This document shows positions 24,974 through 36,570 of a stretch of DNA of 64,000 nucleotides, in pieces (positions within the stretch are counted from its first letter, which is position 1; each line of letters starts with the position of its first letter). The DNA comes from Diadema setosum (Eukaryota; Echinodermata; Echinoidea; Diadematoida; Diadematidae), in contig CM067075.1 in NCBI GenBank assembly GCA_033980235.1, forward strand, positions 29,082,385-29,146,384, given 5' to 3'. The notes beneath the pieces are model-generated. The model ran no database searches and was not told the DNA's origin. It was given only the letters and a program-made list of their open reading frames with translations. The translations under genes and the position numbers were made by a program.

Positions 24974-25875
24974 TATGCCTCCGCCACAAAGTGGTGCCGG
25001 AGGCATTATGTTTTCGGGTTGTCCGTCCGTCCGTCCGTCCGTCCTTCCGTCCGTCCGTCCGTCCGTCCTTCCTTCCGTCCGTCCGTAATGAATTTTGTGG
25101 ACAGGGTAACTACCAAAACCTTTTGAGGTATCCTAATGAAACTTGGCATGTATGTGTATTAGGGGGTGAAGTTGTGCCTATCAACTTTTGGGTGCACATG
25201 CTCAAGGTCAAAGGTCAAAAGGTCAAGGTCAAATGCTCAAAATTTTACTATTTCCCCCATATCTATGCCATGCCTGAAGACATTTTCTTGAAACTTAGTG
25301 TATACATGTATTACTCAATCAAGATTCTCTAGTGAAAGTTTGGGATCATGCGGTCAAAGGTCAAAGGTCAAAAGGTCAAGTAAAAATGTGAAATTTAACT
25401 TTTTTCTCCGTATCTTGGAAATAGTTCAAGGTATCTTCATGGAACATAGTATATATGCATGTACTGACTGGCAGTGATTAGCTAGGGAATTTGGGGTTCA
25501 TGGGGTCAAAGGTCAGGGGTCAAAGGTCAAGGGCAACACTTCAAAATTTTACTATTTCCCTCATATTTGTGCAATGCCAGCAGGATTTTTTTTTTAAACT
25601 TGGTGTATGCATTTTTAACCTGATAGTGATTCTCTAGAAAGTTTTGTTTTTGTTTTTGTTTTTTATTTTTTTGCCAAAAAGGTCAAAAGGTCAAAGATCA
25701 AGTGAAAGTGCTGAACTTACTTCTTCTTCCATATTTCGGAAGTGGCTCAAGTTATCATGAAACTTAGTACATATTTATGCATGTTCTGCCTGACAGTAAT
25801 TCTCTTATGAGTTTTAGGGGCAATGGCCAGATGAAAATGGTAACAATTTACTATTCAATACAGAAATTGCATTTT
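24974..25875 (+). mobile_element. AGGTCA-rich repeat element, copy 1, left part (interrupted)
   Basis: Starts with a stem (TATGCCTCCGCC..GGTGCCGGAGGCATTATG), then a GTCC tandem array (25020-25085), then modules of about 200 bp, each with a 'tatcttcatggaactta'-like segment and strings of AGGTCA half-sites (25206-25230, 25353-25379, 25505-25530, 25680-25700). The copy breaks off at about 25875, where a second element is inserted, and resumes at about 26688. Confidence 0.75.
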
Positions 25876-26687
25876 TATGCCTCCGCAACGAAGTGGCCGG
25901 AGGCATTATGTTTTCGGGTCGTCCGTCCGTCCGTCCGTCCGTCCGTCCGTACGTCCGTCCGTCCGTCCGTCCGTACGTCCGTCCGTCCCGTTTTGTTTTT
26001 GTCGATATCTCAAGAACCGTGTGGTGGTTTTACATCAAACTTGGTATGAGGGTATATCCTTGGGGGATAATACTTTGTGTGGATTTTAGGGTCACAGGGT
26101 CAAAGGTCAAAGGTCACAGGTTATTTTGTGAAAAAAAATTTGAAATTTCATGTTTTTCTCCATATCGCGCAAATGGTTCTAGGTATCTTCATGGAACTTA
26201 GTATATATGCTTGTACCGATGGGCAGTAATTATCTAGGGAAGTTGGGGTCATGGGTCAAAGGTCAGAGGGGTCAAAGGTCAAGGTCAACTCTTCAAAATA
26301 TCACTACTTTCCTTATATTTATGCAACGAATGAAGTTTTTTTTTTTTTTTAACTTGATGTAGACATGTATTACCCAATATATATTCTGTGGGAAGTTTCT
26401 TGCCAAAAGGTCAAAGGTCAAAAGGTCAAAGGTCAAGTGAAAGTGCTGAATTGCACCTTTTCCTCCATATCTCAAAAGTAACTCAAGGTATCATCAGGAA
26501 ACTTACATATTTATGCATGTTCAACCTAACAGTGATTCTCTTTGGAACTGTGAGGTCAAAGGTCAAAGGCCAGGTTTAGATAATGCTATTTTCCCATTTG
26601 ATACTGAAATTATACTTTTTCTCAATACCTTGAAAAATTATGCATTATGGCGGAGGCATATCAGTCGCCGTAGCGATATATCTAGTT
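25876..26687 (+). mobile_element. AGGTCA-rich repeat element, copy 2, nested in copy 1
   Basis: A complete, shorter copy (about 812 bp) with the same start stem, a GTCC/GTAC array (25919-25988), AGGTCA strings at 26097-26120, 26251-26285, 26408-26437 and 26553-26570, and the terminal GGCGGAGGCATATCAGTCGC followed by CTAGTTT. Removing it rejoins 'gaaattgcattttt' to 'ctccataccttgaaa', which matches the continuous version inside copy 2 itself. Confidence 0.75.
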
Positions 26688-26967
26688 TCTCCATACCTTG
26701 AAACTTACTCAAGGCATAAACTTATGAAAGGGTCAAAGTCAAGATTAAAGTCCTTCAATCCCCAAATACGTGCTCTCCTATTCGTCCAATTAAACCTATG
26801 TCAAGGAAGGTGAACATTCAACACTTTTGTGACAAACATGTCATTTTGATATTTTGCCAGTTTTGTGAAAATGTAATCACACATTGTCCACATGTACTAT
26901 AGACCTATTAGGAGAATCATGCATTATGGCGGAGGCATACCAGTCGCCATAGCGACATTTCTAGTTT
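26688..26967 (+). mobile_element. AGGTCA-rich repeat element, copy 1, right part
   Basis: Resumes with 'ctccataccttgaaacttac' and ends with GGCGGAGGCATACCAGTCGC, then CATAGCGACATTTCTAGTTTTT, the family's right terminus. Confidence 0.7.
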
Positions 26968-27533
26968 TTAATATGCCAATGGGCATTCAGAGCACAGAAA
27001 GGTTAGCTAAAATGACCGTGATAGATTGTTGGCAAAAAGTTTGAGTTGCCTCCAAGAAAAGTAACGGTTACGACGGCTAATTATGTTTCATTTTTCATTT
27101 TGTATTTTACTCTCGGATAATTTCATTTGTTTTTTTTTCCCAATTTTCAACTTCTTCAGTACTCCTTCACGTCTTCTTTAAAAACAAAACAATCTGAAAC
27201 AAAACAAAACAAACAAAAAAATGCCAAATACGCTATAGTGTAGTTCTCCTTGCATATACAAGTTTTCAGTGGTGTAACGTCCCGCATTCGTCCCCTCCCC
27301 ACCCTCATGTCGAAGTGTAGGACGATCATTCTCGGATCCGAACATAGATTATTAGATGCAATCCTTCAGTATTGTAATGATTGCAGACACGGAAATAGCA
27401 AGAATTACCGCCCATTCATGACGTCATCCCCTCCTGCCCCCTCCTCCCCATCCCCTTAAATTGATTGTGTGTACGGTGGACATTATGTTCGTTTTCCTGG
27501 TTGGCACTCCTTCCATAACCGCGCCTTAAAGGA

Positions 27534-27995
27534 GGCCTTCGGATGATTTTGAGACTTTTACATTCGAACAACTTTAAATTAGTTATACCTAGTACAGAGT
27601 TTCAGAATTTATAGTGATTGGGATGAGGAGTAAGAATGTTTTCAAAATTTACAACAAATTGCAATGAACAAGGATGATGACATGGCAGCCTCACCATAAG
27701 AATGCATGAGTTGGGGCTCAAGGAAGCAGAACAAAAGAAGATGGCATGCATACATTCTACACAGGTGAACTTGTTAAGCAAGTGGTATTGTAATGGATTA
27801 CACTCCTACATTTCTGAAATATGTGATACTCCTATGTCCTCAACACTGTTCAGTGTAATTTGTTTAAGATTTTTCAGAGTATTGTTTCTCTGCTCAAGGA
27901 CCACAATAAATTCACACAAATCTATACATGGAGCTGTCGATTTATGTACTACATGATGTGAAATTATGAAAATCGTCTGGAATGCCCCTTTAAGG
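27534..27995. mobile_element. MITE with CCTTAAAGG termini
   Basis: The left end reads CCTTAAAGGAGGCCTTCGGA followed by TGATTTT. The right end is its inverted counterpart (AAAATCGTCTGGAATGCCCC, then TTTAAGG). Total about 462 bp. The 84-codon frame inside (27702-27956) has no family features. Confidence 0.65.
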
Positions 27996-30546
27996 TTGGT
28001 GCAAGTGCTTTTATTCGTCTTCTAGATGTATAGGGGTATCAAGTGAACACATGTCCTGGCACGCCGCGATTTTCTATCACGTTCGGTCTATCCGGTGGCA
28101 TTTAAAGAGTTGACCGACTTTCCCCTCAGACTTTCACTGAACGTGTCGGTTATCTTTCTCTATCCGCTGATGTGCACACTTAACACACCAAACTCAACAT
28201 TGCCACGTGCAGTTTTTTTTTTCTCTGTAATCAACATAATGAGTGTCCAATCAGATAAAAAAAAAAAAAAAAAGATGTACCGTTTTCCAAGTAAATGAAA
28301 AGCATTAGTCTGATATGCGTGTGGGGAAAAAAAAAAGAAAATTTTATCAGACACACATACACCATATTAATAAGTCTTCGAGCGGATTGTTTTACATCAG
28401 CACAATTAGAAATTTATCCGTGCCGTGAGAAAAATGATCATCTTATTTTCATATTATGATTAATCTATAAATATTGTGATTAATTTATTACATCTCTAAT
28501 ATCGCCAGATTTAGTGTTATTGCTGTCATTCGAAGAGAACGTTCGGAGATCTACCGAGTATACAGTGTGCTCACCTTGGGGATATTGGAGAGTATACATG
28601 TAATTATATCTCTGCAAGAGGTACGCACAGGTCTTGTTTGCAGGAGTCAAACTTTGCCGATCACCCAGCGAATGTTTTTCGTAAGTGAGGACAAAAACCG
28701 TTATGACGCGAAGGCCTGCGAACCGTGCTTAATTGGGTGCAGATCACGAAAATGACAAAGTAGGTCTACCTGTATGTCTTTGGGCACAGGAAGGAGTCAT
28801 TAACGCTTCCTCTTTAAAGGTTCATGGCGGATTGCACAAGACTAGTGAGTGCACGTGCTATTCGTGTCACATAGGGGCCAACTTCTTGGTCAGCCCGTCT
28901 ATATACGGCGGTGCCGAAAAAGCCGAACGTTAACTAAACTCAGCGCATGCATGTACGTATGTATACATTTTGCCGCTTTATCTGCACACGAAAAGAGAAA
29001 CGTATTTAATGTCTCCGCGAGCATTAACTTAGTGTAAAGGCCCTACATTGTGCCGTTATTCTCTCGTCGCTCTGCTTTGATATCAAACGTTAGTCTTATT
29101 GCATGAACAATGTCCGAAATCAGTTTTGACGACAGATGATACTAGCAGAATAAGATCTCATTATTTTTTTGTTAGAATCAAAACGCAAACTGTGAAGTGA
29201 ACATGTTTTGTTTCATTTTTTGTCTTATTTTCATTGCGTAAGTATAAATAATAGTGTAAAATATTTTCAACAAATCAGATGTGTGTGTACGACATCACGA
29301 TTATATGTCGAAGTAACAGCTCTATGCTTGATATTTTGAGACAAGTACTTCTTGCCATTGACGTTAATGTATATCAAGACTTGACTGGCAAGACTTAGTT
29401 GTTTAATCGTAAAGTAAGCTATTGTAATTTGAATCTAATGGACAAGTAAGGTATTATCTTTAATTTAGGTGTATACATGTATTGTATTTTTTACGAAATT
29501 AATAAATGCGATATTGCCAAGTAAGTTCATGCTGTGTTTAAATGTGATTTATTGTCGTCTCCATAGTGTGTATTGTTTTGAGGCGTGGCAATTAATCGAG
29601 ATGAATGCGAGAGTAAAAACTCAAGAGTATCAGTTATGATAGATATGGCGCATTATGAATGTACTTTATTATTTATTATTATTATTATTCTCAATAATCA
29701 GTGTCAGCTGATATTGTCAGACTGTCAAAAATAAAACAAATTCTATTTGTATTTTTTTTAAAGTATATTTCGCACTTCATTTTGAAACCGAAGAGAGTAG
29801 ATCGTAGATCAAAGATGTACATGTACAACAATTGGAAAACCTTGTGGACATCAATAAACCGTTAGTGCTTAGTCAAATTTACTTCACTTCATACCTTCAT
29901 AATCTTAATTTTTGTCATTGTCCTGATACATGCAGAAAATGGAGCTTTCATCCGTCACGCAACATCCCGTCAAACCTTCAATTTTTCATTCTTGATTTTC
30001 GTCCTCCACGTTATTTCATTTTTCTTTTTGCGATGCGGCTTTGTACTATACAGTAGCCTACATCTTTTCTCATTATGCGAAAGAAAACATGAAAACGCTA
30101 TGCCACATAAAGTAGAAACACAGTATACGAATCGCTGACTAGATTAGATATTTTGCAAGTATTTTACGTTTCATGAAGATGAATATTCGAAGGTGATAAC
30201 TGGGATCACGACAGCCCTTTATTGTAATGCTCTGGGCGAATGCTGCCACCAATCTTTTTGGTCTCGCCTCTAATCTTCATTAGAGAGCAAGTGATTTTTA
30301 AAGTAACTACGATCAGAAAAGGGGTGTCTTGACTAACTCTCCCCAGGACGATAGCTTTTTGTTTCTTTATAAAACGAAAAACAATGCAAGGATATAGAGA
30401 AAAAAAAATCACATTATCCAGAAACACTGACGTATGCCTTGAGAAAGAAAAACGTCCCGATCTGGTTTCATTGCAGTATCAGCCATTGTAACGAATTTCA
30501 TCTGGACATCTAAAAACGCGCGTCATGTACAGTTTTTGTTGTTGAT
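27996..30546. other. Gene-free region
   Basis: AT-rich DNA with A and T runs at 28213-28275 and 28326-28337. The open frames of 60-75 codons lack domains or splice support. Nothing else is recognised. Confidence 0.5.
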
Positions 30547-30611
30547 GTTGTTGTTTGTTTGTTTGTTTGTTTGTTTGTTTGTTTGTTTGTTTGTTTGTTT
30601 GTTTGTTTGTT
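30547..30611. repeat. (GTTT)n microsatellite
   Basis: About 16 pure GTTT units, preceded by a few GTT units. Confidence 0.9.
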
Positions 30612-30889
30612 GAATACGACATTAAGTGCAAACAGTCGAGCAGCGAAGAGACCTTTCGTTGAAGTGTAATGAAGTGTGTGCGTGCATGTCGAGCATGTCG
30701 CCGACTTCATTCTGTGCAGCTCTGGGATTAGCAATAACATGTGAGTGCGTTAAACGTTGAGGGCGATGCATGGTTATTAGACAAAATTATCGACCGTGGC
30801 CACTGCCGTGGCCTGTTTCTTTCTCTCGTTGCTGGAGTCTCGGTATTATAGCTTTGATTGTTTATTGCACGCGCATTTTTTCCTTTATC

Positions 30890-31038
30890 AGCGAGCTGTA
30901 CATCTTCGACGCGAACGCTAAGACGACGTTAACTAGGTAAAAATGGTGTTCTGCACATGCGCGAGACATCTGTTTCCATTGTCCATCCCGGGTGATGCGT
31001 CGTCTTAGCGTTCGCGTCACAGATGTAGAGCTCGCTTA
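30890..31038. repeat. 39-bp inverted repeat with a 68-bp loop
   Basis: The left arm includes AGCGAGCTGTACATC and GCGAACGCTAAGACGACG. The right arm holds CGTCGTCTTAGCGTTCGC and GATGTAGAGCTCGCT. The inner 18 bp pair perfectly and the outer part has a few mismatches. The arms are GC-rich in an AT-rich setting. Confidence 0.75.
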
Positions 31039-31095
31039 TCTTCAGAGCAAAGCGCTTTTGTTTGGAGCACGGAGAGGTGTTAAAAAAGGGGAAGG

Positions 31096-31190
31096 ATAAG
31101 AGAGAGTGAGAGAGAGGGGGAGAGGGAGAGAGAGAGAGAGAGGGAGGGGGGGGGGGGGGGTGGGTGAGGAGAGAAGGGGGAGGAGTGGAG
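31096..31190. repeat. (GA)n and poly(G) purine tract
   Basis: A long homopurine stretch: GAGA repeats, then about 20 G with short interruptions. Mirror-repeat purine tracts of this kind can form triplex (H-DNA). Confidence 0.75.
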
Positions 31191-31973
31191 CGAGTAAGAA
31201 GAGAGCTGGTGCCAATATCGTATTGCAATAAACAACAGTGGAATGGACGCCAACAGGTTTACAATCATTGTAAGTTTTCAGTGGTTAATACTTTGCTTTT
31301 TTAACTTGATGAGGTTCATCTGCCACAAAACTTACTTACATATGTCTTGTAAAAAAATAACTTGCATCTGAACTACCAGAACTTGAACATCTAAATGGAA
31401 GCAAGGAGCTTTGAAGCTCCTTGATGGAAGGCAAGAAAATTTGTTGGTTTTCTTAACTTTTGAATAGATGGTTTCATAAGCATTGCTCTATACCATCATT
31501 TTTTTTCTGTTACAACCGTAACATCAACAGGTACTTAGCAATATTCATGTTATCAAGAAAAAAAAAAATAGATTCTGTAACTAAAGAATCCCTTCGGTTA
31601 TTACATAACAAATTATGAACATAACTCCTTTCGTTCTATCCGCACTCTATACACAACAAAATTATCATTTAGGCATTCAAAGTCAATTTAGATCTCTAAA
31701 TTGTTGTTAGTAATTCATTTTGAATTCTTTTTTGAATGGATTTCTTATATCAACAGTAATCAAAATATCAGTAGAACCTGATAAATTGGTGTCCTGTTGT
31801 ATGATGTCAAAGACCGATCAGGGCATATCATTTAAGCTCTATCTTTGCAAGAGTGACATTTTTATATTTCTTTCTTTCTTTTAGCCGAAGATATTGTTAA
31901 AGATATACGCACTCTTCCCAATTTATATCAGAATGCTCTGGTCACAGATCTCAAATGCCGGGAGTGGGCGTGT

Positions 31974-32031
31974 GTGTGTGTGGGGGGGGGGGGGGGGGGT
32001 GGTGGGGGGTGGGGGGTGGGGGAGGTGTCTA
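31974..32031. repeat. (GT)n followed by G-rich tract, potential G-quadruplex
   Basis: GTGTGTGTGT is followed by a run of about 18 G and several GGGG-type runs separated by single T. It lies 410-470 bp upstream of the candidate first coding exon at 32442. Confidence 0.7.
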
Positions 32032-32441
32032 CCAAGAGCGACTCTTTGTGGTTGCGCGGCAACGATCAACGACAAAATTTACTCCGCCTCCAACAGTTTG
32101 GCAGACTGCCGCTACGTAGTACGCAACAAGTATTATGATTACGCATGGTAATGGGATATACGAAGAGACACCGCGCGTCGGACCAGCCACACTATTGATT
32201 CTCTCGTCAGGTTATCGGCTCCAGATGGCTACAACAACGTGGCAATAACATGGGAATGATTTATACGAGGGGCAGTTCTAGTATCTGAAGTAGGGAACAG
32301 CTCGGCCGAAGCTGATACGCCGACGGGAAAGGCTCGTACGAGTATTATGTGTATGCATAATTATTGATTCGGCATTGGAAGAAGCAGACAGTCGATTTTC
32401 TACGTTTGTCCTAACGGCGTATTTTTTATATCTGTGGCATT

Positions 32442-32468
32442 ATGGATGAGGCGTATGACAAATACCAC
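32442..32468 (+). CDS. Candidate first coding exon (9 codons), possibly of the coiled-coil gene
   Basis: ATG with A at -3 and G at +4, nine codons (MDEAYDKYH), then a strong donor, GTGAGT, at 32469. It ends in phase 0. The sequence upstream (32040-32440) is richer in GC and CpG than the surroundings, as expected of a promoter and 5' UTR. The next candidate exon starts 167 bp downstream in the same phase. This is a splice-site and phase argument only; without transcript evidence it could be chance. Confidence 0.35.
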
Positions 32469-32635
32469 GTGAGTTTAATCTGTACATTTCAATTTACTGA
32501 AATCCCCCTCAACGTGTAACGTCGAATGTACATCACTGTTAATTAATTGCGAAGGTGGAGTGCTATCATGCGAAACATGTTTAATATGTCGTTATTGTTT
32601 CGGTTTTGTCTCGTATCTGATATTTTTTTTTCCAG

Positions 32636-32701
32636 CTAGACAACAGAAATACGAAGTTTGGAAATGATACAAAAGATGGCAAGAAAATGATAAGCAAATA
32701 T
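32636..32701 (+). CDS. Candidate second coding exon (22 codons), possibly of the coiled-coil gene
   Basis: An excellent acceptor (a T run then CCAG at 32631-32635) precedes 66 bases open in phase 0, encoding a charged peptide (LDNRNTKFGNDTKDGKKMIS, then KY), followed by donor GTATGT at 32702. Phase 0 at both ends fits the exon at 32442-32468 and also the phase-0 start of the exon at 46301. If all join directly, the coiled-coil protein would have 924 residues and an intron of 13.6 kb. More exons may lie between. Confidence 0.35.
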
Positions 32702-34462
32702 GTATGTCATCTAGTTATCATTGTTCGCAATATAAAGAAACGTTGTGCAAGACGTTACACACAAATTATGTGAGTGGGAGGAAAAAAACCCAGGAGACCA
32801 CCATCATAAGCAGAACTAGAGTTGGTTGGCAACATCAATGAATTAAAAAGAAAAAGGGGAACGTACCTGTACAAGCGCTGTATATCACGTAATCATATTT
32901 TCATGAAGTTCTCCACTATCGGTGAACTATCAGCATTAGTCGTGGTGATACGTATGTTTTGATTTAGGAATACCAGTAGAATGAGTTCCAGGAATTATTG
33001 AAGCAATCTACTTTCAAAGTATAATCATTTTTATAATCGTGCTTAAAGAATAATATACGAAGGCATGAAGTTTTGAAAAAAAAACACTTTGTAAATTCAT
33101 TCTGGGCTTTATACTTATTCGACTGATTATTATTGTAACGTGTGCACGTGTTCCATGTTGAGAAATTTATGTATTTTATGTGGAAAAGAACTAATATTTT
33201 GAATACAAATATTACTCCTCCCTGTCATAAATTATGATTTTTTATACTCAAGAAATAGTACTAACGTAATCAGATAAGAACAGTGAAAATCAAGAGCAAA
33301 ATCAATCAAATTTAACAACTGCACACACATACAGATCCCATAAACACACCTGAAAGTAACAGAAATAAAAACAATCTTCAAGTGCACCGCCTAAACATAA
33401 AATCGTTCCTAATGTTCAAATTGATCGAAGCAAAAAATCTAAGTGACAAAATGACGAGAATGATATAATGTAAGCTCTACAGAAATATTTGTAAGAGCAA
33501 TCCCGAACCAGGTAAAAAAAAAAAAAACAACAACTCAAATTTGATCAAAGTCGGATTAAAAGTAAGAAAGGGTATAATAAAATCATAGATATTCGTCATT
33601 TTTTCTTTTTAATTTGAACTATGTTTCATCGTGCAAAACTTAGATTTTCTTTTCAGACACGGTTTACAGACTCACTTTTTTAAACTGGTCCTATTAAGTT
33701 GCGCTTAGATACAAAATATATAGATGTTTTTTCAAATCAATGAAATTCTTGCGTATCCTAGAGTTTTATTTTAATTGACTGAAAATTTTTCCTTATACAT
33801 CGACGTAAAGAAGCACCGAATTAATCAGCGTTTAGCAGTAGCCATGATAAGACAAAAAAAACATAAACTTATATATCATTACATTTTCATTCAAACAACA
33901 ATAAGGATAACTGCCAAACCTTGAATTCGTCCAAATAGATACAAAAATTTGTTTTTATCCCCTTCAGATGAAAAGAACACAAAGGGGAGGACGGTTTAAA
34001 CATTTCTTATCATATTCGAGATAACAGTTCACGAGGTATTCTATCTTATTATCACTGATTCAGAAATTAATATTATTGTTCGTTTGGGGATTTTTTTAGC
34101 ATATCTTCCTTGTTCTATCGCCACCGAAGGTCAGAAATCCATCATTTTGTAGGGGCCGATTTTAATTTCGTCGAGATGTAGAGATTTTCAAAAATGAACT
34201 TGTCTCTTTGTAACATTATTCTATGAGAATACGTATTAACAGCTAAAGATTCGCAATTTCTTCATGATTCAAGGGTGTCAATTTTGCAACGAAATGAAAC
34301 AAAAAATGCGGTGGATGTATACAGAACACATCAGTTTCCAGCAATGTTGCGAAACATAGGAATGCGCGATGCAACCTATAAGCAACATAAAACCCAAAAT
34401 AAAAAACAAGAACATAAACAAACCAGAACAACTTTGAAAAAAAAAATGATACAAACAACAAA
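32702..34462. other. Gene-free region, probable intron
   Basis: Strongly AT-rich with A and T runs (for example 33513-33526). No supported exon, RNA gene or repeat family is seen. Confidence 0.45.
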
Positions 34463-34560
34463 CGGGTGATTGTGGTGATGTTCGTTAATCCGAAAGTTCG
34501 TTAATCCAGAATGCAATAAGGTTCGTTATTGCGAAGGTCCTTCAGTTTACTCCGAAAACA
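34463..34560. repeat. Partial copy of a TTCGTTA-rich foldback repeat
   Basis: Begins CGGGTGAT, then GATGTTCGTTAATCCGAAAG, TTCGTTAATCC and GGTTCGTTATTGCGAAGG. The same words occur in the fuller copy at 43030-43310, which ends with the inverse, AACGAACATCACCCG. Confidence 0.6.
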
Positions 34561-35208
34561 CACAAGCTAATATTTTTTTCTAGCAGTTACCATTTGTTTT
34601 TGATTCAATTCAATTCAAATTTGTTTCAATTTTACGACAAAACAAAAAAACAAAACAAACAAACATGCTACTCATTTTCTTTTGCAACCTATAGAAAGTA
34701 ATGCAAACAATATACAATGGGAAATGATCATTATGATAATGAAATACTGCCATGAAAGGGAAATTCAAAATATGCAATGTACCAAAAACAACACAAAACA
34801 AAACAAAACGAAACGAAACCGGAAGGACCCACTGAAGAATTGTTGGAGGCCATTGCTAGAGGCGATTTAATGAATTGTTCAAGGAATCCCCAACAACAAG
34901 GTATCCCTAACAACCAACACCGCGGTAGGCATGAAACCAATCAAAATCTACAATGAATATTTCAAGACAATAGACTGATTTCATCCCCACCAAAGAGAAG
35001 TGTATGTCGGTTACCAGGTTACAGCACAACGGCTGTTGCAGATCGATCCCAGATTTTCAGCTGTATTTTTAGACTGGTGCCTTTTTCATATTACCCACGT
35101 AAATCTGATGTTTATTGCAAATGACTTAGTATAGTACATCTGTAACCATATCTTCAATATATATTAATATGTTTCTATTACATTGTCAGTCACTCTACCA
35201 CGGATTCG

Positions 35209-35211
<3 letters not shown>

Positions 35212-35284
<73 letters not shown>

Positions 35285-35359
35285 ATATATAAAACTACGT
35301 ACACAGTATGTAATCATACATGTATGCATTTACATACAATTATATTCAGACATATGAGT

Positions 35360-35397
<38 letters not shown>

Positions 35398-35400
35398 TTA
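35212..35400. repeat. (AT)n(GT)n and (AC)n microsatellites flanking 75 bp
   Basis: About 20 AT units then about 15 GT units at 35212-35282, and about 17 AC units at 35363-35397. Overlapping frames are repeat translations. Confidence 0.85.
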
Positions 35401-35617
35401 TTATATATATATGATTGAAAATTTGCCAGCTGTGTGATGTCGACTGAAAGCCCAAAACACTGGCGTCTAATATACCCTTACCTTTATCATTTTGAATCGT
35501 GAAACGTGAATATTACATTAACATACGAGCACACACTAATTATGTGGCTCTGCAATAGAGTTCATGACCTTCTTTTGCTGTTGCTGTTTTGTTTTGTTTT
35601 GTTTTGTTTTGTGTTTG
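35401..35617. other. Short non-coding interval with a (GTTTT)n tail
   Basis: Ends in a GTTTT array (about 35586-35611) abutting the next AGGTCA element. Nothing else is recognised. Confidence 0.4.
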
Positions 35618-36570
35618 GTGCCTCCGTCACGAAGTATCGCCGGAGGCTACATTATGTTTTCAGATTGTCCGTTTGTAATCGATTTGGTGGACGACATACT
35701 TCATGGGTATTTGTTTTCTTTTGTAGGTATCCAAATGAAACTTGGCATATTCGTATGTATGAGTGGACGGAGCTGAGACTTACAATATTCATTCATGGGC
35801 GCATGCGCTCGATGTCAAAGGTCATCAAAAGGTCGTAGGTCAACGTCAAATTAAAAAGATTCACAGATTTCCCCCGTATCTCTGGAATGCCTGAAGGTAG
35901 TTCCGTGAAACATGAATGCATGTTTTACCAGACTAAGGTTCTCTGTGGAAAGTTTTGGGCTATGGGGTCACAGGTTAAAGGTCAACTGCAAATTCTAAAA
36001 TTTCAATCTTTTCTCCATATCTCGGAAATAAAATGTATCTTCATGAAACTTATAGTAAATATAGGACTACATGTATTGCTTGGAAATTATATATACTACT
36101 TATTCTCTTCTTTTCAAGGATTAAAGGCCATGATGATATGCTAGAATTACATTGTTCAATTATGAATTGACATCAGTATTTCTCTATACCTTTGATATGA
36201 CTTACTGAGTAATTTATACACCCAAATGAACATTTATTTGAGATTTACCTTTGAATTTTATTTTAAATTTCAGTTAAACTGCAATAACGCAAAATAAGGA
36301 TTCTGTTAATAGGGATAGATTTTGACCATTTATAGTGTCAAAGGTCCAGTGAAACAATTTTGCCATCCAAATGAAACTCAGGTTCAAGGAATGTATATAT
36401 TTATCCCCTCAACACATTTTGTGTTGTGCCACCAAACTTTCTAAAATGTCACTTCAATTTCTGACCTATCATGTGAAATTGTCGTCTCACATTGTGAAGG
36501 TATACACCGTCAGACCTATCAGCAGAATAATGCGGCACGTTTTCCATGCAGTCGCCATGGCGACACTTAA
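35618..36570 (+). mobile_element. AGGTCA-type repeat element, third and degenerate copy
   Basis: Carries the family start (GGTGCCTCCGTCACGAAG, then GCCGGAGGCTACATTATG), lacks the GTCC expansion, has weak AGGTCA/AGGTCG strings (35817-35850, 35966-35985) and ends CATGCAGTCGCCATGGCGAC. It is more diverged than the copies at 25-27 kb, so probably older. Confidence 0.7.

Noticed and set aside
32051..32063. X-box-like GTTGCGCGGCAAC upstream of the candidate first exon
   Set aside because: A 13-bp near-palindrome, but the sixth position breaks the RFX consensus; too weak to list as a site.
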